Shown here piece by piece: positions 17,155 to 26,485 of a stretch of DNA of 64,000 nucleotides. The translations under genes and the position numbers were made by a program. The first letter of the stretch is position 1, and every line of letters starts with the position of its first letter. Source of the stretch: Mycobacterium sp. E787 (GTDB taxonomy: Bacteria; Actinomycetota; Actinomycetes; Mycobacteriales; Mycobacteriaceae); the NCBI RefSeq assembly GCF_001668725.1, contig NZ_LZKL01000095.1, positions 1 through 64,000 of the forward strand. Direction: 5' to 3'. Under the pieces are notes generated by a model. The model made no database searches. It was not told the DNA's origin and saw only the letters and a program-made list of their open reading frames with translations.

Positions 17155-18399
17155 ATGTCGGACACGTTGACGAGCACGAGAACCGAAGCGGATCGCCAGA
17201 TTCCGGACTATCCGATGGCGCGGGACGCGGGCTGCCCGTTCGCCCCGCCTCCGGACGTCATGGCGCTCGCCGGAGCGAAGCCGCTGTCCAGGGTCCGAAT
17301 CTGGGACGGCAGCACCCCCTGGCTCATCACCGGCTATGACCAAGTGCGGGAACTGTTCTCCGATTCACGGGTCAGCGTCGACGACCGCACGCCCGGGTTT
17401 CCGCACTGGAACGCGGGCATGTTGTCCACCGTGCACAAGCGCCCGCGATCGGTTTTCACATCCGACGGCGAGGAACACACGCGATTCAGGCGGATGTTGT
17501 CCAAGCCGTTCACCTTCAAGCGAGTCGAGGGACTGCGCCCGAGCATCCAGCAGATCACCGACGACCACATCGACGCGATGCTCGCCGGGCCGCAGCCGGC
17601 CGACCTCGTCACCGCGCTGGCCCTGCCGGTCCCGTCGCTGGTGATCAGCCAGCTGCTCGGCGTGCCTTACGAAGACGCCGACATGTTCCAGCACCACGCC
17701 AACGTCGGGCTCGCGCGCTACGCGACGGGGGAGGACACCGTCAAGGGCGCGATGAGCCTCAACAAGTACCTGGCCCGGCTGGTCGAGGCGAAGATGGAAA
17801 ACCCGGCCGAAGATGCTGTCTCCGACCTGGCCGAGCGGGTCAAGGCCGGCGAGCTCAGCGTCAATGAGGCCGCGCAGTTGGGCACCGGGCTGCTGATCGC
17901 GGGCCACGAGACGACGTCGAACATGATCGGGCTGGGTGTGCTTGCGCTGCTGCAGAATCCGGACCAGCTGGCCGTGATCCGCGACGCCGAGGAGCCCAAG
18001 ATCGTCGCCAACGCCGTCGAGGAACTGTTGCGCTACCTCAGCATCATCCAGAACGGTCAGCGCCGCGTGGCCCTCGAAGACATCACCATCGCCGGCGAGG
18101 TCATCCGCGCCGGCGAGGGCATCATCATCGACCTGGCCCCGGCGAACTGGGATGCGCGCGTCTTCACCGAGCCCGATCGGCTCTACCTGCACAGGTCGGG
18201 GGCGGATCGCAACGTCGCGTTCGGATACGGCAGGCACCAGTGCGTCGGTCAGCAACTCGCCCGCGCGGAGTTGCAGATCGTCTACCGCACGCTGTTCCGC
18301 CGAATCCCGACGCTGGCGTTGGGCATCCCGTTCGAGGAGGTGCCGTTCAAGCATGACCGGCTCGCCTACGGCGTCTACGAATTGCCGGTGACCTGGTAA
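17155..18399 (+). CDS. Cytochrome P450
   Basis: A soluble bacterial P450 of 414 residues. The I-helix is AGHETT, the K-helix ExxR is EELLR, and the heme loop is FGYGRHQCVG with the Cys thiolate. It should hydroxylate a hydrophobic substrate using electrons from the ferredoxin encoded immediately upstream. It has no membrane anchor. The CYP family cannot be named reliably without a search. It is the third gene after the TetR operator and is followed by an amidohydrolase, two M24 proteins, a hydratase and a CoA transferase, indicating a role early in an oxidative degradation pathway. Confidence 0.92.
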   Translation: MSDTLTSTRTEADRQIPDYPMARDAGCPFAPPPDVMALAGAKPLSRVRIWDGSTPWLITGYDQVRELFSDSRVSVDDRTPGFPHWNAGMLSTVHKRPRSVFTSDGEEHTRFRRMLSKPFTFKRVEGLRPSIQQITDDHIDAMLAGPQPADLVTALALPVPSLVISQLLGVPYEDADMFQHHANVGLARYATGEDTVKGAMSLNKYLARLVEAKMENPAEDAVSDLAERVKAGELSVNEAAQLGTGLLIAGHETTSNMIGLGVLALLQNPDQLAVIRDAEEPKIVANAVEELLRYLSIIQNGQRRVALEDITIAGEVIRAGEGIIIDLAPANWDARVFTEPDRLYLHRSGADRNVAFGYGRHQCVGQQLARAELQIVYRTLFRRIPTLALGIPFEEVPFKHDRLAYGVYELPVTW

Positions 18400-18435
18400 C
18401 CGCGCCGATTTCAATTCCGAATGGAAGGGTCAATG

Positions 18436-19608
18436 ATGACGACTCAAACAAGCACCGTTTCGCTTTACCCGCCCGGAGGCTTTGGCGCACCGAAGGATCG
18501 CCGCGGGCACGCCAGCGGCAGCAACGTGGGGCTGCCGGAAGGGACGGTGGTTTTTTCCGCCGACAACCACGTGTCGCTGGCCGCCGACATCTTCTACGAG
18601 CGCTTCCCGGAGGAGCTGAAGGACAAGGCGCCACGAATCTGGTATGAGGACGGCGCCTATCAGGTCGGGCGCAAGGGGCAGTCGTTCCTGCCGGGTGACT
18701 TCAGTGCGGTGCTGATGCAATACGACGACCTGCCCGGCGCCGCCAGCACCAACATCGAGGCCCGCATCCAGGAGCTGCACGACGACGGAGTCGACAAGGA
18801 ACTGGCGTTCCCCAACGCGGTGCTCGCGCTCTTCCACTACCCGGACAAGAAGCTTCGCGAGCTCGCATTTCGCATCTACAACGAGTACATCGCGGAGCTG
18901 CAGGAGCGCTCCGACGGGCACTTCTACGGCGCCGGGTTGATCAACTGGTGGGATCCGCAGGGCGCGCGCCGGACGCTGGACGAGCTGAAGTCGTTGGGCC
19001 TCAAGACGTTCCTGATGCCGCTGAACCCGGGCAAGGACGACGACGGCAACCCGATCGACTACTCGAGCACGTCGATGGACTCCGTCTGGGACGAGATCGA
19101 AGCCTCCGGCCTGCCGATCACTCACCACATCGGGGAGACGCCGCCGAAGAGCCCGACCGAGTTCAACAGCGTCGTCGTGGGGATGATGATCAACATCGAC
19201 GGATTCCGGGAGACGTTCGCCAAGTACATCTTCGGCGGCATTCTGGACCGGCACCCCTCGCTGCGCCTCGGCTGGTTCGAGGGCGGAATCGCCTGGGTGC
19301 CCTGGGCGCTGCAGGATGCCGAGCATCTGGTGGCCTCCTATCAACACATGTTCAATCGGCCTTTGGAGCACGACGTGCGCTACTACTGGGACAACCACAT
19401 GAGCGCATCGTTCATGGTCGACCCACTGGGGTTGCAGCTGATCGACAAGATCGGTGTGGACAAGGTGATGTGGTCCAGCGACTACCCGCACAACGAAAGC
19501 ACCTACGGTTATTCGGAAAAGTCGCTCGCCGCGGTCGTCGAGGCGGTCGGGCCGGAGAACGCGGCGCGCATCGTCAGCGGCAACGTCACGAAGTTCCTGG
19601 GGTTGTAG
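18436..19608 (+). CDS. Amidohydrolase family 2 protein (ACMSD-like TIM barrel)
   Basis: A roughly 390-residue member of the PF04909 amidohydrolases/decarboxylases. VFSADNHVSLA at the start holds a single His rather than HxH. ITHHIGETPP carries barrel His residues, RLGWFEGGIAWVPW follows, and VMWSSDYPHNEST holds the conserved Asp. GAAGGG lies 6 bases before ATG 18436; ATG 18433 is nearly as likely. Relatives decarboxylate or hydrolyse ring-derived acids with a metal ion. It lies 36 bp after the P450 and its stop overlaps the next GTG by one base. Three other genes of this family lie in the window (37.5, 53.7 and 54.9 kb). Confidence 0.82.
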   Translation: MTTQTSTVSLYPPGGFGAPKDRRGHASGSNVGLPEGTVVFSADNHVSLAADIFYERFPEELKDKAPRIWYEDGAYQVGRKGQSFLPGDFSAVLMQYDDLPGAASTNIEARIQELHDDGVDKELAFPNAVLALFHYPDKKLRELAFRIYNEYIAELQERSDGHFYGAGLINWWDPQGARRTLDELKSLGLKTFLMPLNPGKDDDGNPIDYSSTSMDSVWDEIEASGLPITHHIGETPPKSPTEFNSVVVGMMINIDGFRETFAKYIFGGILDRHPSLRLGWFEGGIAWVPWALQDAEHLVASYQHMFNRPLEHDVRYYWDNHMSASFMVDPLGLQLIDKIGVDKVMWSSDYPHNESTYGYSEKSLAAVVEAVGPENAARIVSGNVTKFLGL

Positions 19609-20846
19609 TGACGGCCTTCGCGCAAGCGGGCGGGCTGGCGATCCCCGAGGCGCCCGACCTGACGCGCATGCGCCGCGAGACGGGAACTCGGCTGCGGGCG
19701 GCGATGGCCGAGCGCGGTGTGGACGCGCTGATCCTGCTGGGCAACAGCGCGGTGGTCTACGCCACCGGGACGAGCTGGCCGCTGGGCGATGCCGGGCTTT
19801 CCTACGTCGAGCGGCCCGTGGCCGTGGTGGTCGCCGGTGATGAGTGGCCGCACCTGTTCCTGCCGTTCCGCGAGGGCGCGGCCCACGAGTCGGAGCTGCC
19901 GCCCGACCACCTGCATGGGCCTGTCTATCTCGAATTCGAAGAAGGGGTAAGCGATTTCGCCCGCAAGCTGGCCGATCTCATTCCGGCAGGGGCGGTGGTC
20001 GCGGTCGACGAGTGCACCGGTGCCATGTCGCGCGCGACGAAGTCGTTGTTCCCCAACGGCGGTCCCGCCGACGCGTCGGCCATCGTCAGTGCCGCCAAGG
20101 TCATCAAGACCCCGGACGAACTGGCCTGCATCCGCACCGCCGTTCGCATCACCGACGAGGCGATGGTCGATGTGCACAAGGCCCTGGCGCCCGGCGTCCG
20201 GCAGATCGACCTGTCCGCCGGCTTTCTGCGGCGAGCCTTCGAACTGGGCGCCATGGCCAGCATGCTGGAACCGATCTGGCAGGTGATGCCGCCCAGCAAG
20301 GCGGAAGGGGTGTGGACGACGCACGGCGATCTGGCGTTGCCGCTGCTGAGCACCGAGCGCGAACTGGTCGAAGGCGACGTGCTGTGGACCGACGTCAGCA
20401 TCACCTACCACGGCTATTGCTCGGACTTCGGGCGCACCTGGCTGGTGGGCCGCGACCCGTCGCCGCGTCAGCAGGCCCAGTTCGACAAGTGGCAGGAGAT
20501 CATGACCGCCGTCGAGAGCGTGGCGCGCGCCGGGGCAACCGCCGGTGACCTCGGCCGAGCGGCCATCGCGGCCAACGGCGGCAGCCGGCCCTGGCTGCCG
20601 CACTTCTACCTCGGCCACGGCATCGGCGTCAACGCGGCCGAGATGCCGATGATCGGAACCGATCTCGGGCAGGAGTTCGACGACAACTTCGTCCTGCAGC
20701 AGGGCATGGTGTTGGTGCTCGAGCCGGTGGTCTGGGAAGACGGCACCGGCGGCTACCGCAGCGAAGAGGTCGTGGTGATCACGGAGGAAGGCTCGACTCG
20801 ATTGACCGACTATCCCTATGCCCCCTATGGCCCCCATGTCAGTTGA
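19608..20846 (+). CDS. M24 metallopeptidase family protein (Xaa-Pro peptidase-like), intact metal site
   Basis: A 412-residue pita-bread-fold protein: creatinase/prolidase N-domain (about 1-170) and M24 catalytic domain (about 180-400). Metal ligands are recognisable: DVSITYHGYCSDFGRTW (two Asp), FYLGHGIG (His), LEPVVWEDGTGGYRSEE (two Glu). Members cleave imido bonds or hydrolyse small amides such as creatine. GTG 19608 overlaps the amidohydrolase stop by one base. The gene following it encodes a shorter M24 homologue lacking these ligands, so the pair may form a heterodimer. Its substrate in this pathway is unknown. Confidence 0.84.
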   Translation: MTAFAQAGGLAIPEAPDLTRMRRETGTRLRAAMAERGVDALILLGNSAVVYATGTSWPLGDAGLSYVERPVAVVVAGDEWPHLFLPFREGAAHESELPPDHLHGPVYLEFEEGVSDFARKLADLIPAGAVVAVDECTGAMSRATKSLFPNGGPADASAIVSAAKVIKTPDELACIRTAVRITDEAMVDVHKALAPGVRQIDLSAGFLRRAFELGAMASMLEPIWQVMPPSKAEGVWTTHGDLALPLLSTERELVEGDVLWTDVSITYHGYCSDFGRTWLVGRDPSPRQQAQFDKWQEIMTAVESVARAGATAGDLGRAAIAANGGSRPWLPHFYLGHGIGVNAAEMPMIGTDLGQEFDDNFVLQQGMVLVLEPVVWEDGTGGYRSEEVVVITEEGSTRLTDYPYAPYGPHVS

Positions 20847-21951
20847 AGTTCGCCCTGACGATCGGACGCTGCGCCTGGGCCGCCGCGCGCGGGTGCTCGA
20901 GCAGATGGCGGCCCACGACCTCGACGTCCTGGTCCTCGGGCGCCAGGCCAACATCCGCTACGTCACCGGCGCCCCGCAGCTCTGGGTCGCCGGCACCCGG
21001 CCCTTCGGCCCGTCCTGCGTGCTGGTGCGCGAAACCGGCGCCATCCACCTGCTCAGCACCTGGGACGAAGGCGTTCCCGACGACATCCCGCACGAGAATC
21101 TCTATGGCATCTCGTGGAACCCGGGGAACACCATATCCGCGCTGCAGCGTATCGACGGTGCGGCCGCCGCGCACCGCGTCGGAACCGACGCCATCTCACC
21201 GGCTTTCGCGCAGCTGCTGCCGACCGCGTTCCCCAATGCCGAGCTGGTCGACGGGGAACCAGCCATGCGCGCCGCCCGGCGCATCAAGACGGCCGAGGAG
21301 GTGGCGGCACTGCGGGCGGCGATAACGATCGCCGAATCCGGCCTGGCCGCCGCGGTGGCCGAGCTGCATCCGGGCGTGCGCGAACAAACGCTTGCCGGCG
21401 TCATGCTTGAGGCCATGGCGGCCGGCGGCGTGAGTACGCCGTCCAATCAGGAATTCGCCTGGATCACTTCGCCGGAGAGCTCGTGGCGGCGGGTCAACGG
21501 TGACGGCCGCGTGAAAGGCGGTGATCTGGTGGCGTTCTCGGCGGGTGTGCTTGCCGGGGGCTACATGGGCGAGGTCGGCCGGACGTGGCCGGCGGACGGC
21601 GCCGGCGGCGCGGCGCTCTATCGGCGCTGGGATGGCCTGTGGGCCAGGCTGTTAGGGGCATGCCGGCCCGGCGCCGCGGCCAACGAACTGCTGGCCGCCT
21701 ACGACGCCGCGGGTGAGCCCGAGCCCCCGATGCCGGTGGCCCGGGGCCTGGGCATGGGCTTCGACCCGCCGGTGGTGTCCAAGCACCTGCCACGCACCGC
21801 GGCCGGCGAGCGACTGGAGCCGGGCATGGTGCTCGCCGTGACGGGCTACGTCTGGGAGCGGGGCGTCGGGGCGGTGTTCGGGCGCGAGGCGGTGCTGATC
21901 ACCGCCGACGGCCCCGAAGTGCTGACCACCAGCCCGCATCGGCAGGGATGA
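20836..21951 (+). CDS. M24-fold protein with degenerate metal site (probable pseudoenzyme)
   Basis: About 371 residues with the same two-domain layout as the preceding M24 gene, but the ligand positions are changed. The Asp-Asp segment reads FSAGVLAGGYMGEVGRTW, the GHG-type His loop reads ARGLGMG, and the first Glu region reads LAVTGYVWERG. At least the two Asp, the His and one Glu are lost. Metal-dependent catalysis therefore looks unlikely, and a scaffold or regulatory partner of the intact paralogue is plausible. Three in-frame ATGs (20818, 20827, 20836) exist with no clear Shine-Dalgarno; 20836 is chosen for its MSVEVRPDD start. The first two overlap the previous gene more. Confidence 0.78.
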   Translation: MSVEVRPDDRTLRLGRRARVLEQMAAHDLDVLVLGRQANIRYVTGAPQLWVAGTRPFGPSCVLVRETGAIHLLSTWDEGVPDDIPHENLYGISWNPGNTISALQRIDGAAAAHRVGTDAISPAFAQLLPTAFPNAELVDGEPAMRAARRIKTAEEVAALRAAITIAESGLAAAVAELHPGVREQTLAGVMLEAMAAGGVSTPSNQEFAWITSPESSWRRVNGDGRVKGGDLVAFSAGVLAGGYMGEVGRTWPADGAGGAALYRRWDGLWARLLGACRPGAAANELLAAYDAAGEPEPPMPVARGLGMGFDPPVVSKHLPRTAAGERLEPGMVLAVTGYVWERGVGAVFGREAVLITADGPEVLTTSPHRQG

Positions 21952-22015
21952 TGTCGCGACACATAAACCGTTGCGACGACCCGCCGATGACCTTCGCAAC
22001 CACTTATGTCTCGCG
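21952..22015. promoter_or_regulatory. Nested inverted repeats over the hydratase start codon
   Basis: TGTCGCGACA at 21952-21961 is a perfect 10-bp palindrome. CGCGACACATAA (21956-21967) pairs with TTATGTCTCGCG (22004-22015) with one mismatch. Inside that, GTTGCGA (21970-21976) pairs with TCGCAAC (21994-22000). In RNA this gives a long two-part stem whose 3' strand contains the ATG at 22006. It could mask translation, be an operator, or be a short repeat element. Confidence 0.5.
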
Positions 22016-23007
22016 GCCCTGACGCGCCATCCGAACCGGATGACCAGGTGGACAAGGTCATCCGGTATGAGAAGGACGCCAAGACGCGCATCGCGACGAT
22101 CACCTTCGACCGGCCGAGCCACCTCAACGCGCCCACGATCGCCGCGCGGCTGCGCTATGCCGACCTGCTGCACCGCGCCGGCATCGACGACGACGTCAAG
22201 GTCCTGGTGATCCGTGGCGAGGGTGACGACCTCGGGTCGGGCGCCGACCTGACCGAGGAAATGCGGGTACGGGATTCCGACGACCAGGGCCCGCGGCTCG
22301 CCGAATACCGCGTAGGCGGCGACGAAGTGACTTTCCCCCCACCCGGTTCGTTTCGCAACGGCGGCACCCTCGGCCAGTGGTATGCCAACCCGAACTCCGG
22401 CATCCGCGGCCTGCAGGACTTCAAGAAGATCAGCATCCTCGAGGCCAAGGGCTACTGCTACGGCTGGCACTTCTACCAGGCGGCCGACGCCGATCTGGTG
22501 ATCGCCAGCGACGATGCCCTGTTCGGGCATCCCTCCTTCCGATACTTCGGCTGGGGCCCCCGCATGTGGTGGTGGGCGCAGACCATGGGCATTCGCAAGT
22601 TTCAGGAAATGGTCTTCACCGGAAGGGCTTTCACCGCCGCCGAGATGTACGACTGCAACTTTCTCAACAGGGTTGTGCCGCGAGATCAGCTCGAGGCGGA
22701 GGTGCACAAGTACGCCCTGGCGTGCGCGCGCAACAGGCCCACCGACACGGTCTTCATGCAGAAGGTGTTCTTCGAAATCATGAAGCAGTTCCAGGGTGAA
22801 TATCTGGGCAGCATGCTCGGCGGCTTCTTCGAGTCGGTGGGCGGGAAGGTCCGGCCGGATTCCGACGGCGACTTCATGCTCGATGACGCGATCCGGCGGG
22901 GCCTGAGCGACGCGGTCAAGGACAACGACGGCAAGTTCCCGGCGGACTGGCGCCTCAGCAAGAAGGGGCGCAGCAAGAAGGACGTCAAGCGGAAGAGAAA
23001 GCGCTAG
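22006..23007 (+). CDS. Enoyl-CoA hydratase/isomerase family (crotonase) protein
   Basis: A 333-residue crotonase-fold protein. RIATITFDRPSHLNAPT opens the fold, VLVIRGEGDDLGSGADL forms the first oxyanion strand, EAKGYCYGWHFYQAADADLVIASDDALFGHPSFRYFGWGP contains the second, in pieces typical of the family. It normally hydrates enoyl-CoA esters in beta-oxidation. The C-terminal 20 residues are strongly basic (SKKGRSKKDVKRKRKR), an unusual tail. The start is uncertain: ATG 22006 lies in an inverted repeat, and GTG 22048 (VDKVIRYEKD) is an alternative that leaves a more typical N-terminus. Its stop overlaps the CoA-transferase GTG by one base. Confidence 0.85.
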   Translation: MSRGPDAPSEPDDQVDKVIRYEKDAKTRIATITFDRPSHLNAPTIAARLRYADLLHRAGIDDDVKVLVIRGEGDDLGSGADLTEEMRVRDSDDQGPRLAEYRVGGDEVTFPPPGSFRNGGTLGQWYANPNSGIRGLQDFKKISILEAKGYCYGWHFYQAADADLVIASDDALFGHPSFRYFGWGPRMWWWAQTMGIRKFQEMVFTGRAFTAAEMYDCNFLNRVVPRDQLEAEVHKYALACARNRPTDTVFMQKVFFEIMKQFQGEYLGSMLGGFFESVGGKVRPDSDGDFMLDDAIRRGLSDAVKDNDGKFPADWRLSKKGRSKKDVKRKRKR

Positions 23008-25454
23008 TGCCGCAGCCCCCGCCCGGATTCCCGCTGGCCGGCTACACGGTGGTCGACCTGTCCACCGGGATAGCGGGCGCCTACTGTACGAAGCTGCTGG
23101 CCGACGGCGGCGCCGACATCGTGAAAGTCGAACCGCCGGAAGGTGATCCGCTGCGCTCGTGGTCGGCCTCCGGCGCCGCCATCCCGCCCGGCGCGGATGG
23201 TGCGCTGTTCAGCTTCCTCGCCGGCGCCAAGCACAGCGTCGTCGCCGATCCCGGCGTCGACGACGACGTCGATCTGGTCGACGGCCTGCTTGCCACCGCG
23301 GACGCGGTGGTGTGGTCCGGCGGTTCGAAAGTGGTTGAAAGTCCACACTTTACGCCCGTAGCCATCCGCGGCCGCCACCCGCACCTCGACATCATGTCGA
23401 TCACCCCCTTCGGCCTCGAGGGACCCTGGCGGGACCGGGCGGCCACCGAGTTCACCCTGCAGGCCTGGTCCGGGGGGATCATCGGACTCGGACGCGGCGA
23501 GCCGGACCGCGCACCGGTCTTCGTCGGCGGACAGGTCGGCGAATACCTGGCCGGGGTCTACGCCAGCGTCGCCCTGCTGGCGTCGCGGCACGGCCGAAAC
23601 GGCGGCGGTCCGGGCCGGCTGCTGGACCTGTCGATGCTGGAAACGCAGATCCTCAGCCTGACCTACTATCCGGTCACCTACTTCGAAATGCTCGGGCGGC
23701 CATGGCGAGACCAGCGGCGACTGACCGTGCCGGGCGTGGCCCGCGCCAAAGACGGGCTGGTGGACCTCGGGTGCGGCACCGCGCAGCAGTGGTTCGACCT
23801 GTGCGCGATGGTGGGTCACCCCGAATGGATCGACGAGGAATCCCCGCTGACGATCACCGAGCAGGCCAACATCCATGCCGACGAGATCTACGCGTGGGTC
23901 GAGAGCAACAGGGTTGACGACATCCGGGAATTGGCGACGGCGTTCCGAATCCCGAACGCCCCGGTTGCCAACGGCGCCAACGTCGCAACGCTGGACCACT
24001 TCCGCGAACGCGGTTCGTTCGTCCGCAACCCGCGCGACGGGTTTGCGCAGCCGGGACATCCGTACCGCATGCGGCCGGCCCGGCTTCGTCCGCCGGCCCC
24101 CGCGCCGCGGCTGGGCGAGCACACGTCGCGCTACCGGGCTGCCCGCCGCGCTCCCCGTGCCGCACCGGGAACTCCCCGACCAGTAAATCCATTGCCGCTC
24201 AGCGGGATTCGCGTGCTGGACATGACAACGTTCTGGGCGGGCCCGTGCGGCACCCACTTCCTGGCCATGCTCGGAGCCGAGGTCATCCACCTGGAATCCG
24301 CCCGCCGCCCCGACGGCACCCGGCTGATCGCCGGCCTACCGGTCACCGAAGCCCAATGGTGGGAGAAGTCACCGATATTCGCGGCGCTGAACACCAACAA
24401 GAAGGGGCTGACGCTGGACCTGCAGAGTCCGCGCGGCCGGGAGCTGTTGTGCCGGCTCATCGCCACGTGTGACGTGATCGCCGAGAACTTCACGCCCCGG
24501 GTGCTGGACCAGATCGGGCTCGATTTCGCTGCGATTCAGGCGATCAAGTCCGACGCGGTGCTGGTGCGGATGCCCGGGTTCGGCCTGGACGGCCCCTGGC
24601 GCGACAATCCGGCGTTCGCGTATGTCATCGAGGCGGCGGCCGGTGTGAGCTGGATGACCGGTTACGCCGACCGGACCCCGTACGACCCGTATTCGATCGG
24701 CGATCCCAACGCGGGCATACATGCCCTCAACGCGTTGCTGCTGGCGCTGGAGCACCGTCGCCGCACCGGTCAGGGCGCGCTGGTGGAAGCGGCCATGGTG
24801 GACGCCGCGTTGAACATCTCCGCCGAGCAGGTCATCGAGTATTCCGCGTACGGGGCGCTGCTGCAGCGCGCCGGCAACCGCGGACCGACGGCGGCGCCGC
24901 AAAACCTCTACCGCAGCGCCGATATCGACGAATTCGGCCGCCCGGACAGTTGGGTCGCCATCGCGGTCGCGACCGACGACCAGTGGGAACGGCTCGGCAA
25001 GGCGCTCGGATCGCCCTCTTGGGCAACGGATCCCGAGCTGTCGACGGCGGCCGGCCGAGCGGCGCACCACGACCTGATCGATGAACACCTGGCCGACTGG
25101 TGCGGGCCCCGCAGCCGCGACGAAATCGTCGGCACCCTGTGGGACGCCGGCGTGCCCGCGGCCAAGGTCATGCAGCCGCACCGCCAAACCGAGCTGGAGC
25201 AGCTGGCATTTCGCCACTTCTTCGAAGAGGTGGATCACCCGGTGGGCGGTCCGGCGAGGCTCAGCACCGTGCCGATGAGGTTCTCGGACGGGCCGGCCAG
25301 CTTCCACACCCGGCATGCGCCGCTGCTCGGCGAGCACAACCGCGAGTTGCTCTCGGAGCTCGGCTTGGCCGACTCGCAGATCGCGCAACTGGAAGCCGAC
25401 GGCGTCATCGGCAGCGCACCCGCGATGCACGCCGTGAACCAGCCCGGCGGTTGA
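23007..25454 (+). CDS. Fused double-domain type III CoA transferase (CaiB/BaiF family)
   Basis: At 815 residues it is about twice the length of a single CaiB/BaiF protein. The N-half begins GYTVVDLSTGIAGAYCTKLLADGGADIVKVEPP and the C-half begins GIRVLDMTTFWAGPCGTHFLAMLGAEVIHLE, so two family-III domains are fused through a Pro/Arg-rich linker (about residues 350-395). Type III enzymes move CoA between acids through a catalytic Asp; the C-half carries the fuller core (NTNKKGLTLDLQSPRGRELL). It probably activates the acid produced upstream. GTG 23007 overlaps the hydratase stop. It is the last gene of this operon and is convergent with the methyltransferase. Confidence 0.87.
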   Translation: MPQPPPGFPLAGYTVVDLSTGIAGAYCTKLLADGGADIVKVEPPEGDPLRSWSASGAAIPPGADGALFSFLAGAKHSVVADPGVDDDVDLVDGLLATADAVVWSGGSKVVESPHFTPVAIRGRHPHLDIMSITPFGLEGPWRDRAATEFTLQAWSGGIIGLGRGEPDRAPVFVGGQVGEYLAGVYASVALLASRHGRNGGGPGRLLDLSMLETQILSLTYYPVTYFEMLGRPWRDQRRLTVPGVARAKDGLVDLGCGTAQQWFDLCAMVGHPEWIDEESPLTITEQANIHADEIYAWVESNRVDDIRELATAFRIPNAPVANGANVATLDHFRERGSFVRNPRDGFAQPGHPYRMRPARLRPPAPAPRLGEHTSRYRAARRAPRAAPGTPRPVNPLPLSGIRVLDMTTFWAGPCGTHFLAMLGAEVIHLESARRPDGTRLIAGLPVTEAQWWEKSPIFAALNTNKKGLTLDLQSPRGRELLCRLIATCDVIAENFTPRVLDQIGLDFAAIQAIKSDAVLVRMPGFGLDGPWRDNPAFAYVIEAAAGVSWMTGYADRTPYDPYSIGDPNAGIHALNALLLALEHRRRTGQGALVEAAMVDAALNISAEQVIEYSAYGALLQRAGNRGPTAAPQNLYRSADIDEFGRPDSWVAIAVATDDQWERLGKALGSPSWATDPELSTAAGRAAHHDLIDEHLADWCGPRSRDEIVGTLWDAGVPAAKVMQPHRQTELEQLAFRHFFEEVDHPVGGPARLSTVPMRFSDGPASFHTRHAPLLGEHNRELLSELGLADSQIAQLEADGVIGSAPAMHAVNQPGG

Positions 25455-25476
25455 AAGCTCGCCGGCGCGGGCGCAA

Positions 25477-26346
25477 TCACTGCTTCCGCAGGGTGAACTG
25501 GTTGAGGTCGGTGTAGCCCTTGCGGAAGAGATTCGCGCAGCCGGTGAGGTACTTCATGTACATCTCATAGACCTCTTCGGACTGGATCGCGATGGCCTCG
25601 GCCTTGTGTGCCTCGAGGCCCGCGGCCCATACGTCGAGGGTCTTCGCGTAGTGCCGCTGCAAAGACTGGCGACGCTTCAGCTTGAAGCCGGCCTTCGCCG
25701 AGAACTCTTTCACCATGTCGATGGTCGGCAGGTAGCCGCCGGGGAAGATCTCGGTCTTCATGAAGTCGCTGAATTCGACGATCGCCGGAGTGAGTGGCAG
25801 GCCGGACTCGATGATCTCCTTCTCCGACAGGACGGTGATCGTGTGCAACAGCATCGTGCCGCCGCTCGGCAACAGCTCGTAAGTCCTTTCGAAGAAGGCG
25901 TCGTACCGGTCGTAGCCGACGTGTTCGAACGGGCCGATCGCCACGATCCGATCCACCGGCTCGTGAAACCGCTCCCAGCCCTCGAGCAACACCCGCTTGG
26001 AGCGCGGGCTGTCCGATGCGGCGAACAGCTGCTCGACGTGCGCGACCTGGTTCTTGGACAGCGTGATGCCGACGACGTTGACGTCGTATTTCTCGATGGC
26101 TCGCATCATGGCCGCTCCCCAGCCGCAGCCAAGGTCGAGCAGCGTCATGCCCGGCTTGAGGTCCAGCTTGCTCAGCGAGAGATCGATCTTGGCGATCTGC
26201 GCCTGTTCCAGGGTCATGTCGTCGCCCCCAAGCCAGTAGGCGCACGTATACATCTGAGTGCGGTCGAGGAACAGGCGGAAGAAGTCGTCGCTCAGGTCGT
26301 AGTGCGCCTGCACGTCCTCGAAATGCGGCGTCAGCTCTTCGGCCAT
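25477..26346 (-). CDS. Cyclopropane mycolic acid synthase-family SAM methyltransferase
   Basis: A 289-residue class I methyltransferase of the CmaA/MmaA/PcaA/UmaA group that modifies meromycolate chains. The start TPHFEDVQAHYDLSDDFF, the SAM motif LLDLGCGWGAAM, the QIAKID and LEGWERF segments, and the C-terminal YMKYLTGCANLFRKGYTDLNQFTL are all family hallmarks. The bicarbonate-site region reads IGPFEHVG, where most members have GAFEHFG, so one position differs. Which paralogue it is (cis/trans cyclopropane, methoxy) cannot be decided. The ATG is at 26346. It lies alone between two catabolic clusters and is convergent with the CoA transferase. Confidence 0.9.
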   Translation of the reverse strand: MAEELTPHFEDVQAHYDLSDDFFRLFLDRTQMYTCAYWLGGDDMTLEQAQIAKIDLSLSKLDLKPGMTLLDLGCGWGAAMMRAIEKYDVNVVGITLSKNQVAHVEQLFAASDSPRSKRVLLEGWERFHEPVDRIVAIGPFEHVGYDRYDAFFERTYELLPSGGTMLLHTITVLSEKEIIESGLPLTPAIVEFSDFMKTEIFPGGYLPTIDMVKEFSAKAGFKLKRRQSLQRHYAKTLDVWAAGLEAHKAEAIAIQSEEVYEMYMKYLTGCANLFRKGYTDLNQFTLRKQ

Positions 26347-26485
26347 GTTCCCGGTGCCCTTCCTGGTCGGTCGTGGTCCACTGTAGGGCGAATCCGGCCG
26401 GCGTACGAAGGGCTCACGGCGGCCCTTGCCGGTCCCGGTCCCGGTCGGGTCGTCACATCTTTCACCGCTGCGGTGTCTGAAGGGT

